From JAGXRK01 sp963714415 (GTDB lineage Bacteria; Bacteroidota; Ignavibacteria; Ignavibacteriales; Ignavibacteriaceae), in assembly GCA_963714415.1 (NCBI GenBank), contig CAVQOL010000002.1, positions 301,997 to 365,996 on the forward strand: DNA of 64,000 bases. The letters are read 5' to 3'. Within the stretch, counting starts at the first letter, position 1. Every line of letters starts with the position of its first letter. Both the position numbers and the translations under genes were made by a program. Positions 18,585-27,844 of the stretch are shown in pieces. The notes under the pieces were generated by a model that saw only the letters and a program-made list of their open reading frames with translations, made no database searches and had not been told where the DNA came from.

Positions 18585-18977
18585 TTATTTAAGATCCTTG
18601 TCTCCAAAAGCATAGGGAAGGAGAGAAGATAATTTTTCTATCTTCTGTTCACCTTTTGAGTTAAGCATAATTACATCAATGTCTCCGCAAAGGTCACTCA
18701 TCACCTGCCTGCAGGCACCGCAAGGTGAAATATAATTTTCTGCATCGCTTGCAATTGCTATAGCTTTGAATTTCCTTTCGCCTTCAGAAATCGCCTTAAA
18801 TACCGCTGTGCGTTCTGCACAAATAGTTAAACTGTAAGAGCTTGATTCAATGTTGCCTCCGAGGTAAAGCTTATCATCTTCGGTTAATAGTGCAGCACCT
18901 ACCCGAAACTTGGAGTATGTAGGCACAGAAAGTTTTTTTGCATCAATTGCTTTTTGTGAGAGTGATTTGTAATCCAT
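18585..18977 (-). CDS. cdd: Cytidine deaminase
   Basis: 130 residues, the homotetrameric zinc enzyme that converts cytidine or deoxycytidine to the uridine form. Catalytic motifs TICAERTAVFKAI (Cys and Glu) and SPCGACRQVM (two Cys) are intact. Substrate-binding GAALLTEDDKLYLGGNIESSSY precedes them. It is the first gene of the salvage operon cdd-tdk-nupC-punA. Confidence 0.95.
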   Translation of the reverse strand: MDYKSLSQKAIDAKKLSVPTYSKFRVGAALLTEDDKLYLGGNIESSSYSLTICAERTAVFKAISEGERKFKAIAIASDAENYISPCGACRQVMSDLCGDIDVIMLNSKGEQKIEKLSSLLPYAFGDKDLK

Positions 18978-19036
18978 TAAATAAATCCTTTCAATTCTAA
19001 AATATATGATTTGGCTCTGATTTCAAATCGGACCAA

Positions 19037-19864
19037 TCATAGTTTTTTTAAGAGCATATAAAAAGTAGGAGTAAAAAACTTATTTATTATTCCAAATTTA
19101 TCATTAGCAATTCGAAGTATCAGTTTGTTTAGCTTAAACAATGAAGTAAATTTTATAAGTGATAAATGAAAATTACTCCAGACAATTCCTTTATTTCCTT
19201 TGAACAATTCTTCAACTGCAAACTTTGTATAGAGTTTGACATCAAAATAATTAGAAAATTTTTTTATTAAGTTATTTAATGAAAATAGTTCTGCAATGTC
19301 TTTGCGTTCTATCTCATCTTTTCTAAATTTCTTCAGATAAAAGTTTTTAATTGCTTTGCGTTTAAATAGTGCCAGGAAAGGCATTCCCCAATGCGGATCG
19401 GAAAGTATGTTAAAAATAGAAAAACGGTTTGGAGTGCTTAAATAGACAATACTACCTGGTTTTAAAATTCTGTTTAACTCATTTATCAATACTTCTATTT
19501 CATCGATATGCTCAATTATATCCTGAAGAATAACCAAATCGAAAGAATGAGCTGCAAATGGTAGTAATTTTGCATTACTGTTTATTCGGTAATGTTCAAT
19601 CTTATCAAAATTTTGCGAATGTCTTTTTAGTCTTGTAAAACTATAGTCTAAACTGACAACAAAATTATTTCTTGACAAAATATATGATGTTCCGCCCTCG
19701 CCGGAACCGAGATCAAGTATAGTTAAATTGTTTGGATCAAAATGTTTTTCGATGAGAGATTGAACAAACTTTCCTCGTTCAATTGAAAGATCACGTCCTC
19801 TTTTCCATCGTTCATAGTTGGGATGACTATCGTCAAGCCACGGAACAGAATGGTTTATCTCCAT
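19037..19864 (-). CDS. Class I SAM-dependent methyltransferase
   Basis: 275 residues. Motif I reads ILDLGSGEGGTSYILSRN (about residues 49-66), an acidic VSLDYS follows, then FDLVILQDIIEHIDEIEVLINELNRILKPGSIVYLSTPNRFSIFN. This resembles UbiE/Methyltransf_11 proteins that act in cell-surface glycan or lipid pathways. The C-terminal ~100 residues are basic and aromatic and may bind the membrane or the acceptor. It overlaps the glycosyltransferase gene upstream by 10 bp, so the two probably act together. The acceptor is unknown. Confidence 0.85.
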   Translation of the reverse strand: MEINHSVPWLDDSHPNYERWKRGRDLSIERGKFVQSLIEKHFDPNNLTILDLGSGEGGTSYILSRNNFVVSLDYSFTRLKRHSQNFDKIEHYRINSNAKLLPFAAHSFDLVILQDIIEHIDEIEVLINELNRILKPGSIVYLSTPNRFSIFNILSDPHWGMPFLALFKRKAIKNFYLKKFRKDEIERKDIAELFSLNNLIKKFSNYFDVKLYTKFAVEELFKGNKGIVWSNFHLSLIKFTSLFKLNKLILRIANDKFGIINKFFTPTFYMLLKKL

Positions 19865-20949
19865 TTTTTGAGACGTGTAAAAGAATTAATGAAGTTATAA
19901 ATAACCATTAACTCATACAGAAATTGTAAGATTGGAATTTCAGGATTTTCGAAATTATAAGCTAAAAGGGATTGCCTTTTTCTTATAATACTGTAATCAG
20001 TAAGCATCTTTACAATAACAGGAACTAAAAAATAAATTGAAAATGGTACAAGTAAAATTGAAAACAGGAAGAAAAGGTTTATTAAATGCCAGTAACCAAC
20101 AAGCAGTTTGTTCTTCAGTAAATAATGATGCGAAGTTTTTAAATGTCTTTTCTTCTGCCGGGAATAATCACTAAAAGTAAACGGAGTGTTTGAGTAAACA
20201 AAACTCTGTAAATCGGTAACAGTTCCGACCGACATTTTATTTTTTACAGCTTCCTGAAGGAGTAAATCATCATCGCCGCCAAGAGTTTGAAGAGTGTTTT
20301 TATATCCGTCAATCTTATAAAAAGATTCTTTTTTAAACCCGAAACTTCTGGAAGTGCCTGAAAAGGGTTTGCCAAGTCCTGCAGCCGACATAGTAAGTAA
20401 AGAGGTTCGCAGATTTTCAAAACACACAAAAGTACTTATATCAGAACTTTTTTGCTGATTGAATGGTGCAAGTCCGATTAAGAAATCGTGACCATCTCTG
20501 AATTTGTTAACGAAGGATTTAATCCAACCGGGCAGGGGAGTGCAGTCTGCATCTGTTATTAAAATAAAATCATTTTGAGCTTGTTCAATTCCTAAAGCTA
20601 ATGCTCCTTTTTTTGGTGGAAGTTCAGTATCAGTATTAGAAATAACTTTTACATTAGATTTATCTGATAATAATGATTTTATATTTGCCAAAGTTGAATC
20701 TCTGGAATTATCATCAACAATAATTACTTCATAAAGATCTTTCGGGTACTCCTGATTATCGAGTGCGGTTATGAGATTTTCGACATTACGTTCCTCATTC
20801 TTTGCAGCTACAACAATGCTAACCTTCATGTTGATTGCTTCTGTGGAGCCAGGAATAAATACTCTCTTTAATCCTTTGTTGAAAACTGCAATTGTTATAT
20901 AATAAATTATTATAAGCGAGACTACAATACCTATTATAATTAAATCCAT
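19855..20949 (-). CDS. Family 2 glycosyltransferase, membrane anchored
   Basis: 364 residues with an N-terminal membrane segment (IIIGIVVSLIIIYYITIAVF). The GT-A fold is shown by VSIVVAAKNEERNVENLI, VIIVDDNSRDST, the DXD-like ITDADCTPLPGWI, and a later GGDDDLLLQEA acceptor-site motif followed by RQKKRHLKTSHHYLL. Two C-terminal hydrophobic segments follow. Similar proteins add sugars to lipid carriers or surface polymers. It is coupled to the methyltransferase downstream; donor and acceptor are unknown. Confidence 0.85.
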   Translation of the reverse strand: MDLIIIGIVVSLIIIYYITIAVFNKGLKRVFIPGSTEAINMKVSIVVAAKNEERNVENLITALDNQEYPKDLYEVIIVDDNSRDSTLANIKSLLSDKSNVKVISNTDTELPPKKGALALGIEQAQNDFILITDADCTPLPGWIKSFVNKFRDGHDFLIGLAPFNQQKSSDISTFVCFENLRTSLLTMSAAGLGKPFSGTSRSFGFKKESFYKIDGYKNTLQTLGGDDDLLLQEAVKNKMSVGTVTDLQSFVYSNTPFTFSDYSRQKKRHLKTSHHYLLKNKLLVGYWHLINLFFLFSILLVPFSIYFLVPVIVKMLTDYSIIRKRQSLLAYNFENPEIPILQFLYELMVIYNFINSFTRLKKWR

Positions 20950-21211
20950 ATCTTTTCCGTTAGAATAATATTTTAGGGAAGTAACTGATTTTTGATATAA
21001 TGTTTGTTTCTAAATTCTTATTAAGGAACTGAGCAAACTTACACAAAATCCTTTATTGACACACCAAAAAATACTTATAAGTGAACCTTTTACAAAGGAA
21101 GGTGTTTGGCACATTTTTTATGAATAATGAAAGTAAAATTAGAGGTTAAATCGTTATCTCGCTTTTATTATTTATTTTGATTAAGTTTTAGCAAAGATTA
21201 AAGGGACGGTT

Positions 21212-22702
21212 ATGAAAAAGAAATTTTTATATCTGTTTTTACTCCTTCTCTCTACTCATTTAGCTGCACAGGATTTTCAAATAAAACAAATTACCAGCGG
21301 TGATTACAACGCCCGTAATCCTTTTATCAATCACTCGGTTGGGGGTTTATTTTCAACTTATCTTTACTTTGAATTGCATTGGGATAGTTATTCGAATATT
21401 TATGCTGTCTCTTATGATTCTTACAGTCAAATGTTTTCTGATACAATTCAAATTACTTCAGGAAATATTCAATGATCTTAATCCCCTAATGGACTTTTAT
21501 GAAAATCTTATATTTCAGACAAACGGAAAGGTAATTGGGATATTGCAATAATGTTTACTAATTATGGAACTCAGATGAAATATTTTATCTTACAGATTCT
21601 CTAGAAGATGAAACTAATCCAAAAATTATTTATCACTGATGATTATTGGTTCTACCCTGATTCCAGCAAGGATATTATTCAAAAGAAATGATGATATTGT
21701 ATATATGTCTTATCTTAATGATACAACAAATTCACACATAGTTTTTCAGGATGATTTAGAATATACATATTCGGATTATTATTGGAATTATGAGTTCAAA
21801 TTACCAGGGTTATTTCCCGGAAGCCGGATTGTATATTATTGCTGTTGAGACTGATAACTCCGGGTTTAAAAGATTAGTTTCAAGATTCAGAAATACAAAC
21901 GGACAATGGGAAGCAAAAAAAGTTATTATAGACACATGTGATTGTTCTAATCCCGATTGGCAAGAGGTCGATTCGTTTTATCCTGTTTTGGTTTATGAAG
22001 ATACTTTAGATAATAAAGAAGGTTATTTTTTATTGAGACTTGGGATAATGAAATAGATTCTAAGATTAGTTGATTTACCGTTCAGTCGGAAATACATTCG
22101 GATTTAAGAGCGATATGCCGGATATGATAACTAAACCGGGTGTTATTCAGAAACCGATTCATACCCATATTTTTATCACCTCACACTTATTTCATTGAAA
22201 ATAATGACAGCAATTTATCCGATTAAATAAGTTAGAGTGGTTGGTTGGTCTCCGGATGACGACACTCTAATTCAAATTAATATTCCAAATGCCAATTCGA
22301 CAATAGGTGCATTAGGTTATTGGTATTAACGGTATGGTTTATTTTACAGTGTGGGAAGATTCTTCAGATGGTAATGTTCATTTGTTTGGAAGAAAACAGT
22401 ATCTCGATATTGGAAATGTAAATGAAGAAAACAATATAGTTGGCTTTATTCTTTATCAGAACTATCCAAATCCCTTTAATCCTGTTACAAGAATTGATTA
22501 TAAAATTTTAACTGCATCCAATGTACGTTTTGAAGTGATAAATGTTCTTGGAGAAAATGTTTATGAAGAAAATTTCGGTTATCAGTCAGCAGGAAATTAT
22601 TCAATCAATTTTGATGGAAAAGATTTAGTAAGCGGAGTTTATATTTATTCAATCTTTGCTGGGGAGAGTAGATTAACAAAGAAGATGGTTTTGTTGAGGT
22701 AA
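21212..22702 (+). pseudogene. Decayed secreted protein with type IX sorting domain
   Basis: The region starts with a clean signal peptide (MKKKFLYLFLLLLSTHLAAQ) and ends with a T9SS C-terminal domain (FILYQNYPNPFNPVTRIDYK ... SGVYIYSIFAGESRLTKKM). In between, the coherent protein shifts frame several times, for example near 21470, 21535, 21590 and 21640, with further breaks between 21850 and 22340. Stops occur in every frame. The repaired product would be about 490 residues, probably a surface or secreted protein of unknown function. The break density, roughly one per 100-200 bp in places, is well above other genes here and favours a true pseudogene, though poor sequence quality cannot be excluded. 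Confidence 0.75.
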
Positions 22703-22720
22703 AAATGCTCAGAAAAAAAC

Positions 22721-22811
22721 TGTAGGGATCGGTCTCCTGACCGATCCGAAAAATGAACATGTTTTTTCATAATTGTAAAAAATCCAGAACGGACGGGAGT
22801 CCGTTCCCACA
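22721..22811. repeat. Paired-hairpin palindromic repeat, copy 1
   Basis: Hairpin A at 22726-22747 has 9-bp arms GGATCGGTC/GACCGATCC with loop TCCT. Hairpin B at 22787-22806 has 8-bp arms GAACGGAC/GTCCGTTC with loop GGGA. The flanking TGTAGGGA matches copy 2. The spacer between hairpins is about 24 bp longer than in copy 2. The layout resembles REP/BIME-type elements. Confidence 0.85.
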
Positions 22812-22854
22812 AATTTTGATTAGATTTGTTCCGAATAAAATGCGGCTGTATAAA

Positions 22855-23346
22855 ATGATAGAAGATAAAAAACTTATTTCGAACATTCACGCGGTTCAAC
22901 AGTTTCAAAACATTTTTCGAGTCTACATTAAGATATTAATACCAATTTTATTTGTTACTTTAATATTAGGTTATATAAGTATAAGAACTGCAATACGTGG
23001 TAGTCGCATCTTAGAGCCTTATCCCAGTTTCTTACTAATCGTAATTACAACTTCAGCTATTATTTTTGTTCCTTATTTTCTCTACATACTTTTTATAGAA
23101 AAAAAGCAAAAATGGATTATATCATTTTTTATTTTTGTAGTAATACCATTTATTTTGGCTTATATGATATTTCAGCAATTTTTCTTTTACAAAATGGGTG
23201 CCTTTCCACCGGTTCTGTGTTATAGTATTTACTGCTATTTATTAAAGTCAGAAGTCCAAAAATGGTTAGATCAATATTACCGGGATCAAAGGATGGCAGA
23301 AGCAAAGAAAGAGAAAGAAGATATATATAAAACGGGGATTTTTTAG
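22855..23346 (+). CDS. Unknown four-TM membrane protein (paralog 1)
   Basis: 163 residues from the ATG at 22855 (MIEDKKLISNIHAVQQFQNIF). An in-frame ATG at 22753 would put the repeat element inside the protein and is unlikely; ATG 22840 is another option. About four hydrophobic segments are visible, the second pair separated by a short IEKKQKW loop. The C-terminus is charged (DQYYRDQRMAEAKKEKED). It is clearly related to the next gene: both share the A-VQ-F pattern near the N-terminus and the W-YY ending. I do not recognise the family. Confidence 0.7.
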   Translation: MIEDKKLISNIHAVQQFQNIFRVYIKILIPILFVTLILGYISIRTAIRGSRILEPYPSFLLIVITTSAIIFVPYFLYILFIEKKQKWIISFFIFVVIPFILAYMIFQQFFFYKMGAFPPVLCYSIYCYLLKSEVQKWLDQYYRDQRMAEAKKEKEDIYKTGIF

Positions 23347-23351
23347 ATCAG

Positions 23352-23868
23352 ATGAATAATATTATTGTAAGCAACCCAAGACTGATAAAAGATGTTGATG
23401 CAGTACAAAGATTCAGAGATATATTGTTCTACCAAAGACAAATTTCCAACTCAACAATATTTTTACTTTTATTACTGTATTTTTTTCTTCCCAGAATTTG
23501 GCCTGAAATAACTAGTATTATGATGATGATTATTGTTATTGTACTTGGAATAATACCCGTTGCAGCAATACTTTTCACTCCGTATATTTTTTATGTTCTG
23601 ATAAAAGAGAAGCGGTTTGGATGGATAGTTAATATTTTTTGTAATGATAATAATTCCTCTTTTGCTTGCATTCCTTATATTCCGTGATACTCTTGCTTAT
23701 GAAGCAGTTATTTTAATTTCACTGGCTTGTTTCTATTTCTACTGTTATTTAATTAAATATGAAGTTGATAATTGGTTGGGAGAATATTATTCGCATCAGG
23801 AAAAATTACAGCAAATGAAGGATAGGGAAGAAAGAATTAAAAATGAGATGATGTTTAATAATTTGTAG
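23352..23868 (+). CDS. Unknown four-TM membrane protein (paralog 2, one frameshift)
   Basis: About 171 residues when a T6 run at 23635-23640 is read as T5, giving VNIFVMIIIPLLLAFLIF. It mirrors paralog 1: an N-terminal VDAVQRFRDIL, two hydrophobic hairpins split by LIKEKRFGW, and an acidic/basic tail (WLGEYYSHQEKLQQMKDREE). The TAG stop at 23866-23868 is part of the downstream repeat element. The gene starts 5 bp after paralog 1 ends, so it looks like a tandem duplication. Confidence 0.7.
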
Positions 23869-23934
23869 GGATCGGTCTCCTGACCGATCCGAAAAATGAA
23901 CTTCAGGAACGGACGGGAGTCCGTTCCCTACAAA
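23861..23934. repeat. Paired-hairpin palindromic repeat, copy 2
   Basis: The outer 11-bp inverted repeat ATTTGTAGGGA/TCCCTACAAAT encloses hairpin A (23869-23890, arms GGATCGGTC/GACCGATCC) and hairpin B (23906-23927, arms GGAACGGAC/GTCCGTTCC). The outer repeat supplies the TAG stop codons of paralog 2 (plus strand) and of uvrD (minus strand). It lies between convergent genes and may also act as a terminator. Confidence 0.88.
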
Positions 23935-25928
23935 TCTTCATCTAACAGCCAGCCCTGTGCGAGATCTGAAGAAATTTCTGAAATGAACCTTGATGGTTTT
24001 GATAAAGTCATTCCTGCTTCTCTATCGTACATATTCATTGGGTATGATACAAACAGATTATTCTTTGCTCTTGTTGAAGCAACATACATCAGTCTTCTCT
24101 CTTCCTCCAACTGTTCAATACTTTCAGCAGAGCGTGATGATGGGAAATATCCTTCCACACAATGAATGATAAATACAGTATGCCATTCCAAACCTTTTGC
24201 GGAATGTATTGTGGAAAGTGTTACATATTCTTCTTCTTTATCTGTTCCCTCAATATCAACAACACTTTCAATTATCGGTTCAATTGCCATATCAGAAAGC
24301 AGTGTATCGAGTGATTTATAATTCTCCACAATGTTTAAGAAAATATCCAGATCCTTGCTGCGTTTGTTGTAATCATCGTAGATCAACTTAAACAGATCAT
24401 AATAATAATTGTAAACCATCTGTACCATTTCAGCGGGCATTTTATTTTTTTTATGAAGCTGATAAAGCAGATAGAAAAGCGGTCCGAGTTTTTCACGATA
24501 TTTAAATTCTGTATGCTTATCAGGTTCTTTGGAAATTGACATTCTTCCAAGTGCAAGATCATCAAGAATTTTTTGTGCGGTTTTAGGACCAACACCTTCG
24601 TGCATAAGCAGAATACGGTACCAGCTTACTACATCTTTCGGATTAACGGCAATGCGTAAAAAAGCCATCACATCTTTTATATGTGCGGTTTCAACAAACT
24701 TCATCCCGCCAAATTTCTGAAACGGAATGTTTGCATGAGCAAGTTCAATTTCAAGATCAAATGAAAAGAAAGATGAGCGGAACAGTACGGCAATATCTTT
24801 TAAAGGAACTCCTTCTTCTCTTAAATCAAGAATTTTTTCAACAATAAATTTTGACTGAAGGTTATCATTAGCTGCTGCAATAATATTCGGAAGTTCACCG
24901 GTTCCTCTGCGTGTAAAAAGATTTTTCTTGTATTTTTCAATTGCAGCATCATTAATTCTGTTTGCAAAATCTAAAACAGATTGCACACTTCTGTAATTTT
25001 CTTCAAGCTTAATTATCTGAACATTCGGAAAGAGTTTCGGAAACTCAATTATGTTCTTAAAATCAGCACCGCGGAAAGAATAAATTGCCTGTGAATCATC
25101 ACCAACGACCATTATGTTATTATTGTGCTGGACTAATCCTTTCACAACATCTGCCTGAAGTTTGTTTGTATCCTGGTATTCATCAACCATAACATAGTTA
25201 ATCTTATGCGGAAAGAATTTGCAGAATGTCCACCTTCAAATAAAAACTGTCTGAATCTTACAAGCAGATCATCATAATCGAGAAGATTATTTCGGTATTT
25301 ATATTCAGTAAATATTTTTTGGATTTCAAGAATCTTATCAAGCAGGGGAATGAAATGCGGATAATCTTTTTCAATTAGCTCTTCAACTTTTTGACCGGTG
25401 TTAACACTTAAGCTGTAAACTTTATAAAGAGTTTTCTTGTTGGGAAATCGTTTTTCTTTTGTAATAAATGCATCGTTCGATCTGATCAGATTTACAACAT
25501 CTTCGCTATCACTCTGATCAAGAATAGTGAATGATGGATCAAGTCCAACTACCTTTGCATATTTTCTGAGTGTAATGTTTGCGAATGAATGAAAAGTTCC
25601 TCCACGTAATTTTTGAACACCTGTCATCAAGCAATTCAGAGGCACGTCGCATCATTTCATTTGCAGCTTTGCGTGTAAAGGTAAGAAGAACAATTGAATC
25701 CGGTTTATTACCCGTTTCAATTAATCTTGCAACGCGGTAAACGAGTGTTTGTGTTTTTCCTGTTCCCGCACCGGCAATTATAAGATGAGCACCATCGGCA
25801 GCAGCTGCGGCTTCAAATTGTGATGTGTTTAATTCGTCGCGGTAATTAATTGAAAAACGGGACTCATCAATCTCTTTTGTGAGTCCCGCTTGTTTAAATC
25901 TTTTCAGAACATATTTCTTCTGATTCAT
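23928..25928 (-). CDS. UvrD/PcrA-type DNA helicase (two frameshifts)
   Basis: About 666 residues of a superfamily 1A 3'-5' helicase used in repair and replication-conflict removal. Motifs in order: Q motif LNTSQFEAAAA, Walker A AGAGTGKTQTL, GTFHSFANITLR, Walker B VMVDEYQDTNKLQADVV, VVGDDSQAIYSFRGA, LEENYRS, and VTLSTIHSAKGLEWHTVFIIHCVEG with RRLMYVASTRAKNNL. Frame breaks occur near 25610-25615 (a T5 run on the plus strand) and near 25225-25231 (TTT to TT restores GGHFCKFFP). Both look like homopolymer errors. The start overlaps the upstream unknown gene by 4 bp. The stop codon is supplied by the repeat element. Confidence 0.92.
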
Positions 25929-26488
25929 CTGTGTTTCAGAGCTTTAGGCTTTCCAAGTATTTCTGAAATAACGATATATTCTTTCAGCGAAACCGGCTGC
26001 TTAATTCTCTTCTTTATATTGTTCTGGAATGCAGATGAATATGTTTTCTTTTCCTTAAGCAGTTCCTCAAACTTTGATGCCTTACTGAAAGTTAATGAAT
26101 CGATCTCTTTCTTTTTTGAAGCAATGTTCCTTCTTTTCTTCTCCCAGATATCTTCATACACGTGTTCAGATTCTGTTTTGCTTCGCCAGGATTCCTCAGC
26201 AGTTTTTTTCTTTTGTTCAACGTCAATTTGCTGAGGAAGTGGTTTAGGTTCACCTACTTTGAAAAACTGTTCTAACTCTTTCAGCACATCATATTCATCT
26301 GTTGATGAAGATTTAGCAGTGCTTGTTTCTATCTCCATCTCAGGTGAATAAGATACGTCAACTTCTTCACGCTGCTGGGGAACCTGAGACCCTGGTTTCT
26401 GAGTCTTAGGTTTCTTCTTTTTGAAGATAGAACTTAAGAAAGTAAATATTATGAAAAGATAGATAAGTATTTCAAAAATATTATCCAT
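25925..26488 (-). CDS. Unknown membrane-anchored, charged protein
   Basis: 187 residues. An N-terminal hydrophobic segment (FEILIYLFIIFTFLSSIF) is followed by a KKKKPK stop-transfer stretch and a long polar, helix-rich region with many Glu, Lys and Ser. The C-terminus includes SLKEYIVISEILGKPKALK. No known domain is recognised. It overlaps both floA (8 bp) and uvrD (4 bp), so it is cotranscribed with them and might act at the membrane alongside FloA. Confidence 0.75.
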   Translation of the reverse strand: MDNIFEILIYLFIIFTFLSSIFKKKKPKTQKPGSQVPQQREEVDVSYSPEMEIETSTAKSSSTDEYDVLKELEQFFKVGEPKPLPQQIDVEQKKKTAEESWRSKTESEHVYEDIWEKKRRNIASKKKEIDSLTFSKASKFEELLKEKKTYSSAFQNNIKKRIKQPVSLKEYIVISEILGKPKALKHR

Positions 26489-27473
26489 CGTTACCTTTCT
26501 TCTTATCTTCAGGTTTTGCTATTGAGTCGCGCATTTCTGTATCAGCCTGAATATTTTTCAAATTGTAATAATCAAACACTCCAAGTCTTTCCGCTTCTGA
26601 ATGCATCAGCCATAGCTTTTGGAATTTCAGCTTCAGCTTCAACCACTCTTGCTCTTTGTCTAGCAACTTCAGCAATCATTTCCTGCTCAAGAGCAACTGC
26701 AGCGGCTCGTCTTTCTTCTGCTTTTGCACGTGCAACTTTAAGGTCTGCTTCTGCCTGATCAGTCTGAAGAATAGCGCCAATATTCTGACCGATATCAACA
26801 TCAGCAATGTCTATTGAAAGAATTTCAAATGCTGTACCGGAATCTAGACCTTTTGCAAGAACGCTTTTAGAAATTGAATCAGGATTTTCAAGTACCTGCT
26901 TATGAGTTTCAGCAGAACCGATTGTGGAAACAATACCTTCACCAACTCTTGCAAGAATGGTTGCTTCACCTGCACCACCAACTAATCTTTCAATGTTTGC
27001 GCGTACGGTAATTCTAGCAATTGCTTTTAATTGAATACCATCTTTTGCAACTGCGGCAACTAATGGCGTTTCAACAACTTTTGGCAATACAGACATCTTA
27101 ACTGCTTCGAGAACATCTCTTCCTGCAAGATCAATTGCAGTAGCACGTTCAAATGTAAGATTAATGTTTGCTTTATCTGCCGATACCAAAGCGTTAATTA
27201 CTTTACTACATTTCCGCCAGCCAGGTAATGCGCTTCAAGATTTTGCTGGTCAATTGTTAAACCGGCTTTGGTTGCGGTAATCATGCTTCTGACAATAACT
27301 ACAGGAGGTACTTTTCTAAGTCGCATTCCAACAAGGTCACGGAATATTTTTACTTTTACACCCGAAAAATATGCTGTAATGAATAATCCTATCGGAACAA
27401 AGTAAAGCACGACGATAAGAAAAAGTACTACAGCAATTATTAGAACTAATGATAGTCCGGTTAATGCTTCCAT
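26481..27473 (-). CDS. floA: Flotillin-like protein FloA (two frameshifts)
   Basis: About 330 residues, the usual FloA length. FloA is a membrane scaffold of bacterial lipid microdomains. It begins with a membrane hairpin (LVLIIAVVLFLIVVLYFVPIGLFITAYFSG), then VGMRLRKVPPVVIVRS, the AHYLAGGNVVKVINALVSADKA region, RDVLEAVKMSVLPKVVETP, and the Ala/Glu-rich coil QAEADLKVARAKAEERRAAAVALEQEM. Frame breaks at 27201-27202 (a missing G) and 26588-26590 (an extra T on the plus strand) both fit homopolymer errors. The start ATG at 27473 has AGGAG seven bases upstream and was chosen over the TTG one codon earlier. Confidence 0.92.
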
Positions 27474-27844
27474 CAATATTCTCCTAAAAAATGAATGAAT
27501 TTTGTTTGTAAGTCTAAAGAAATTTTACTTGAAATTAAATACTAAGTTTTAATTGAAACTGATTATTTGTCATTTCTTTTTACAAATTTAGATTAATCTA
27601 TGACATTATGATAGAGAATTTGACGTGCAGTGTGAGTAATAAAGTATTATCTACTTAAATTTTGAAAAAATTTTATGTTCTTTTTATGGCACCATAGTTG
27701 GATATTTTGTTATTAACAGAGCAAATCGGCATTTCTACATAATCTCAACTGTCTTGATTGCCGAATCAGCTTATTATATATTTCCACTGTGTGAAACGAA
27801 AAAAAGCCATATTTTGTTTCATTATCAGTTATAAATGAAAAAGG
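27474..27844. other. Divergent intergenic region between floA and clpC
   Basis: 371 bp with no gene. It must hold both divergent promoters. A TTGACG at 27620-27625 and TATTAT at 27645-27650 could be a sigma-70 pair for clpC, but the 19-bp spacing is weak. I see no CtsR or CIRCE operator. Confidence 0.5.

Noticed and set aside
21290..22710. Programmed frameshifting in the T9SS protein gene
   Set aside because: The breaks are too many and lack a shared slippery site; decay or sequence error explains them better.
23861..23934. CRISPR repeat
   Set aside because: Only two copies over a kilobase apart with genes between them and no regular spacers or cas genes; these are REP-like hairpins.
27620..27650. 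TTGACG/TATTAT pair as clpC promoter
   Set aside because: The 19-bp spacing is poor and AT-rich sequence gives many such matches; not listed as a separate promoter.
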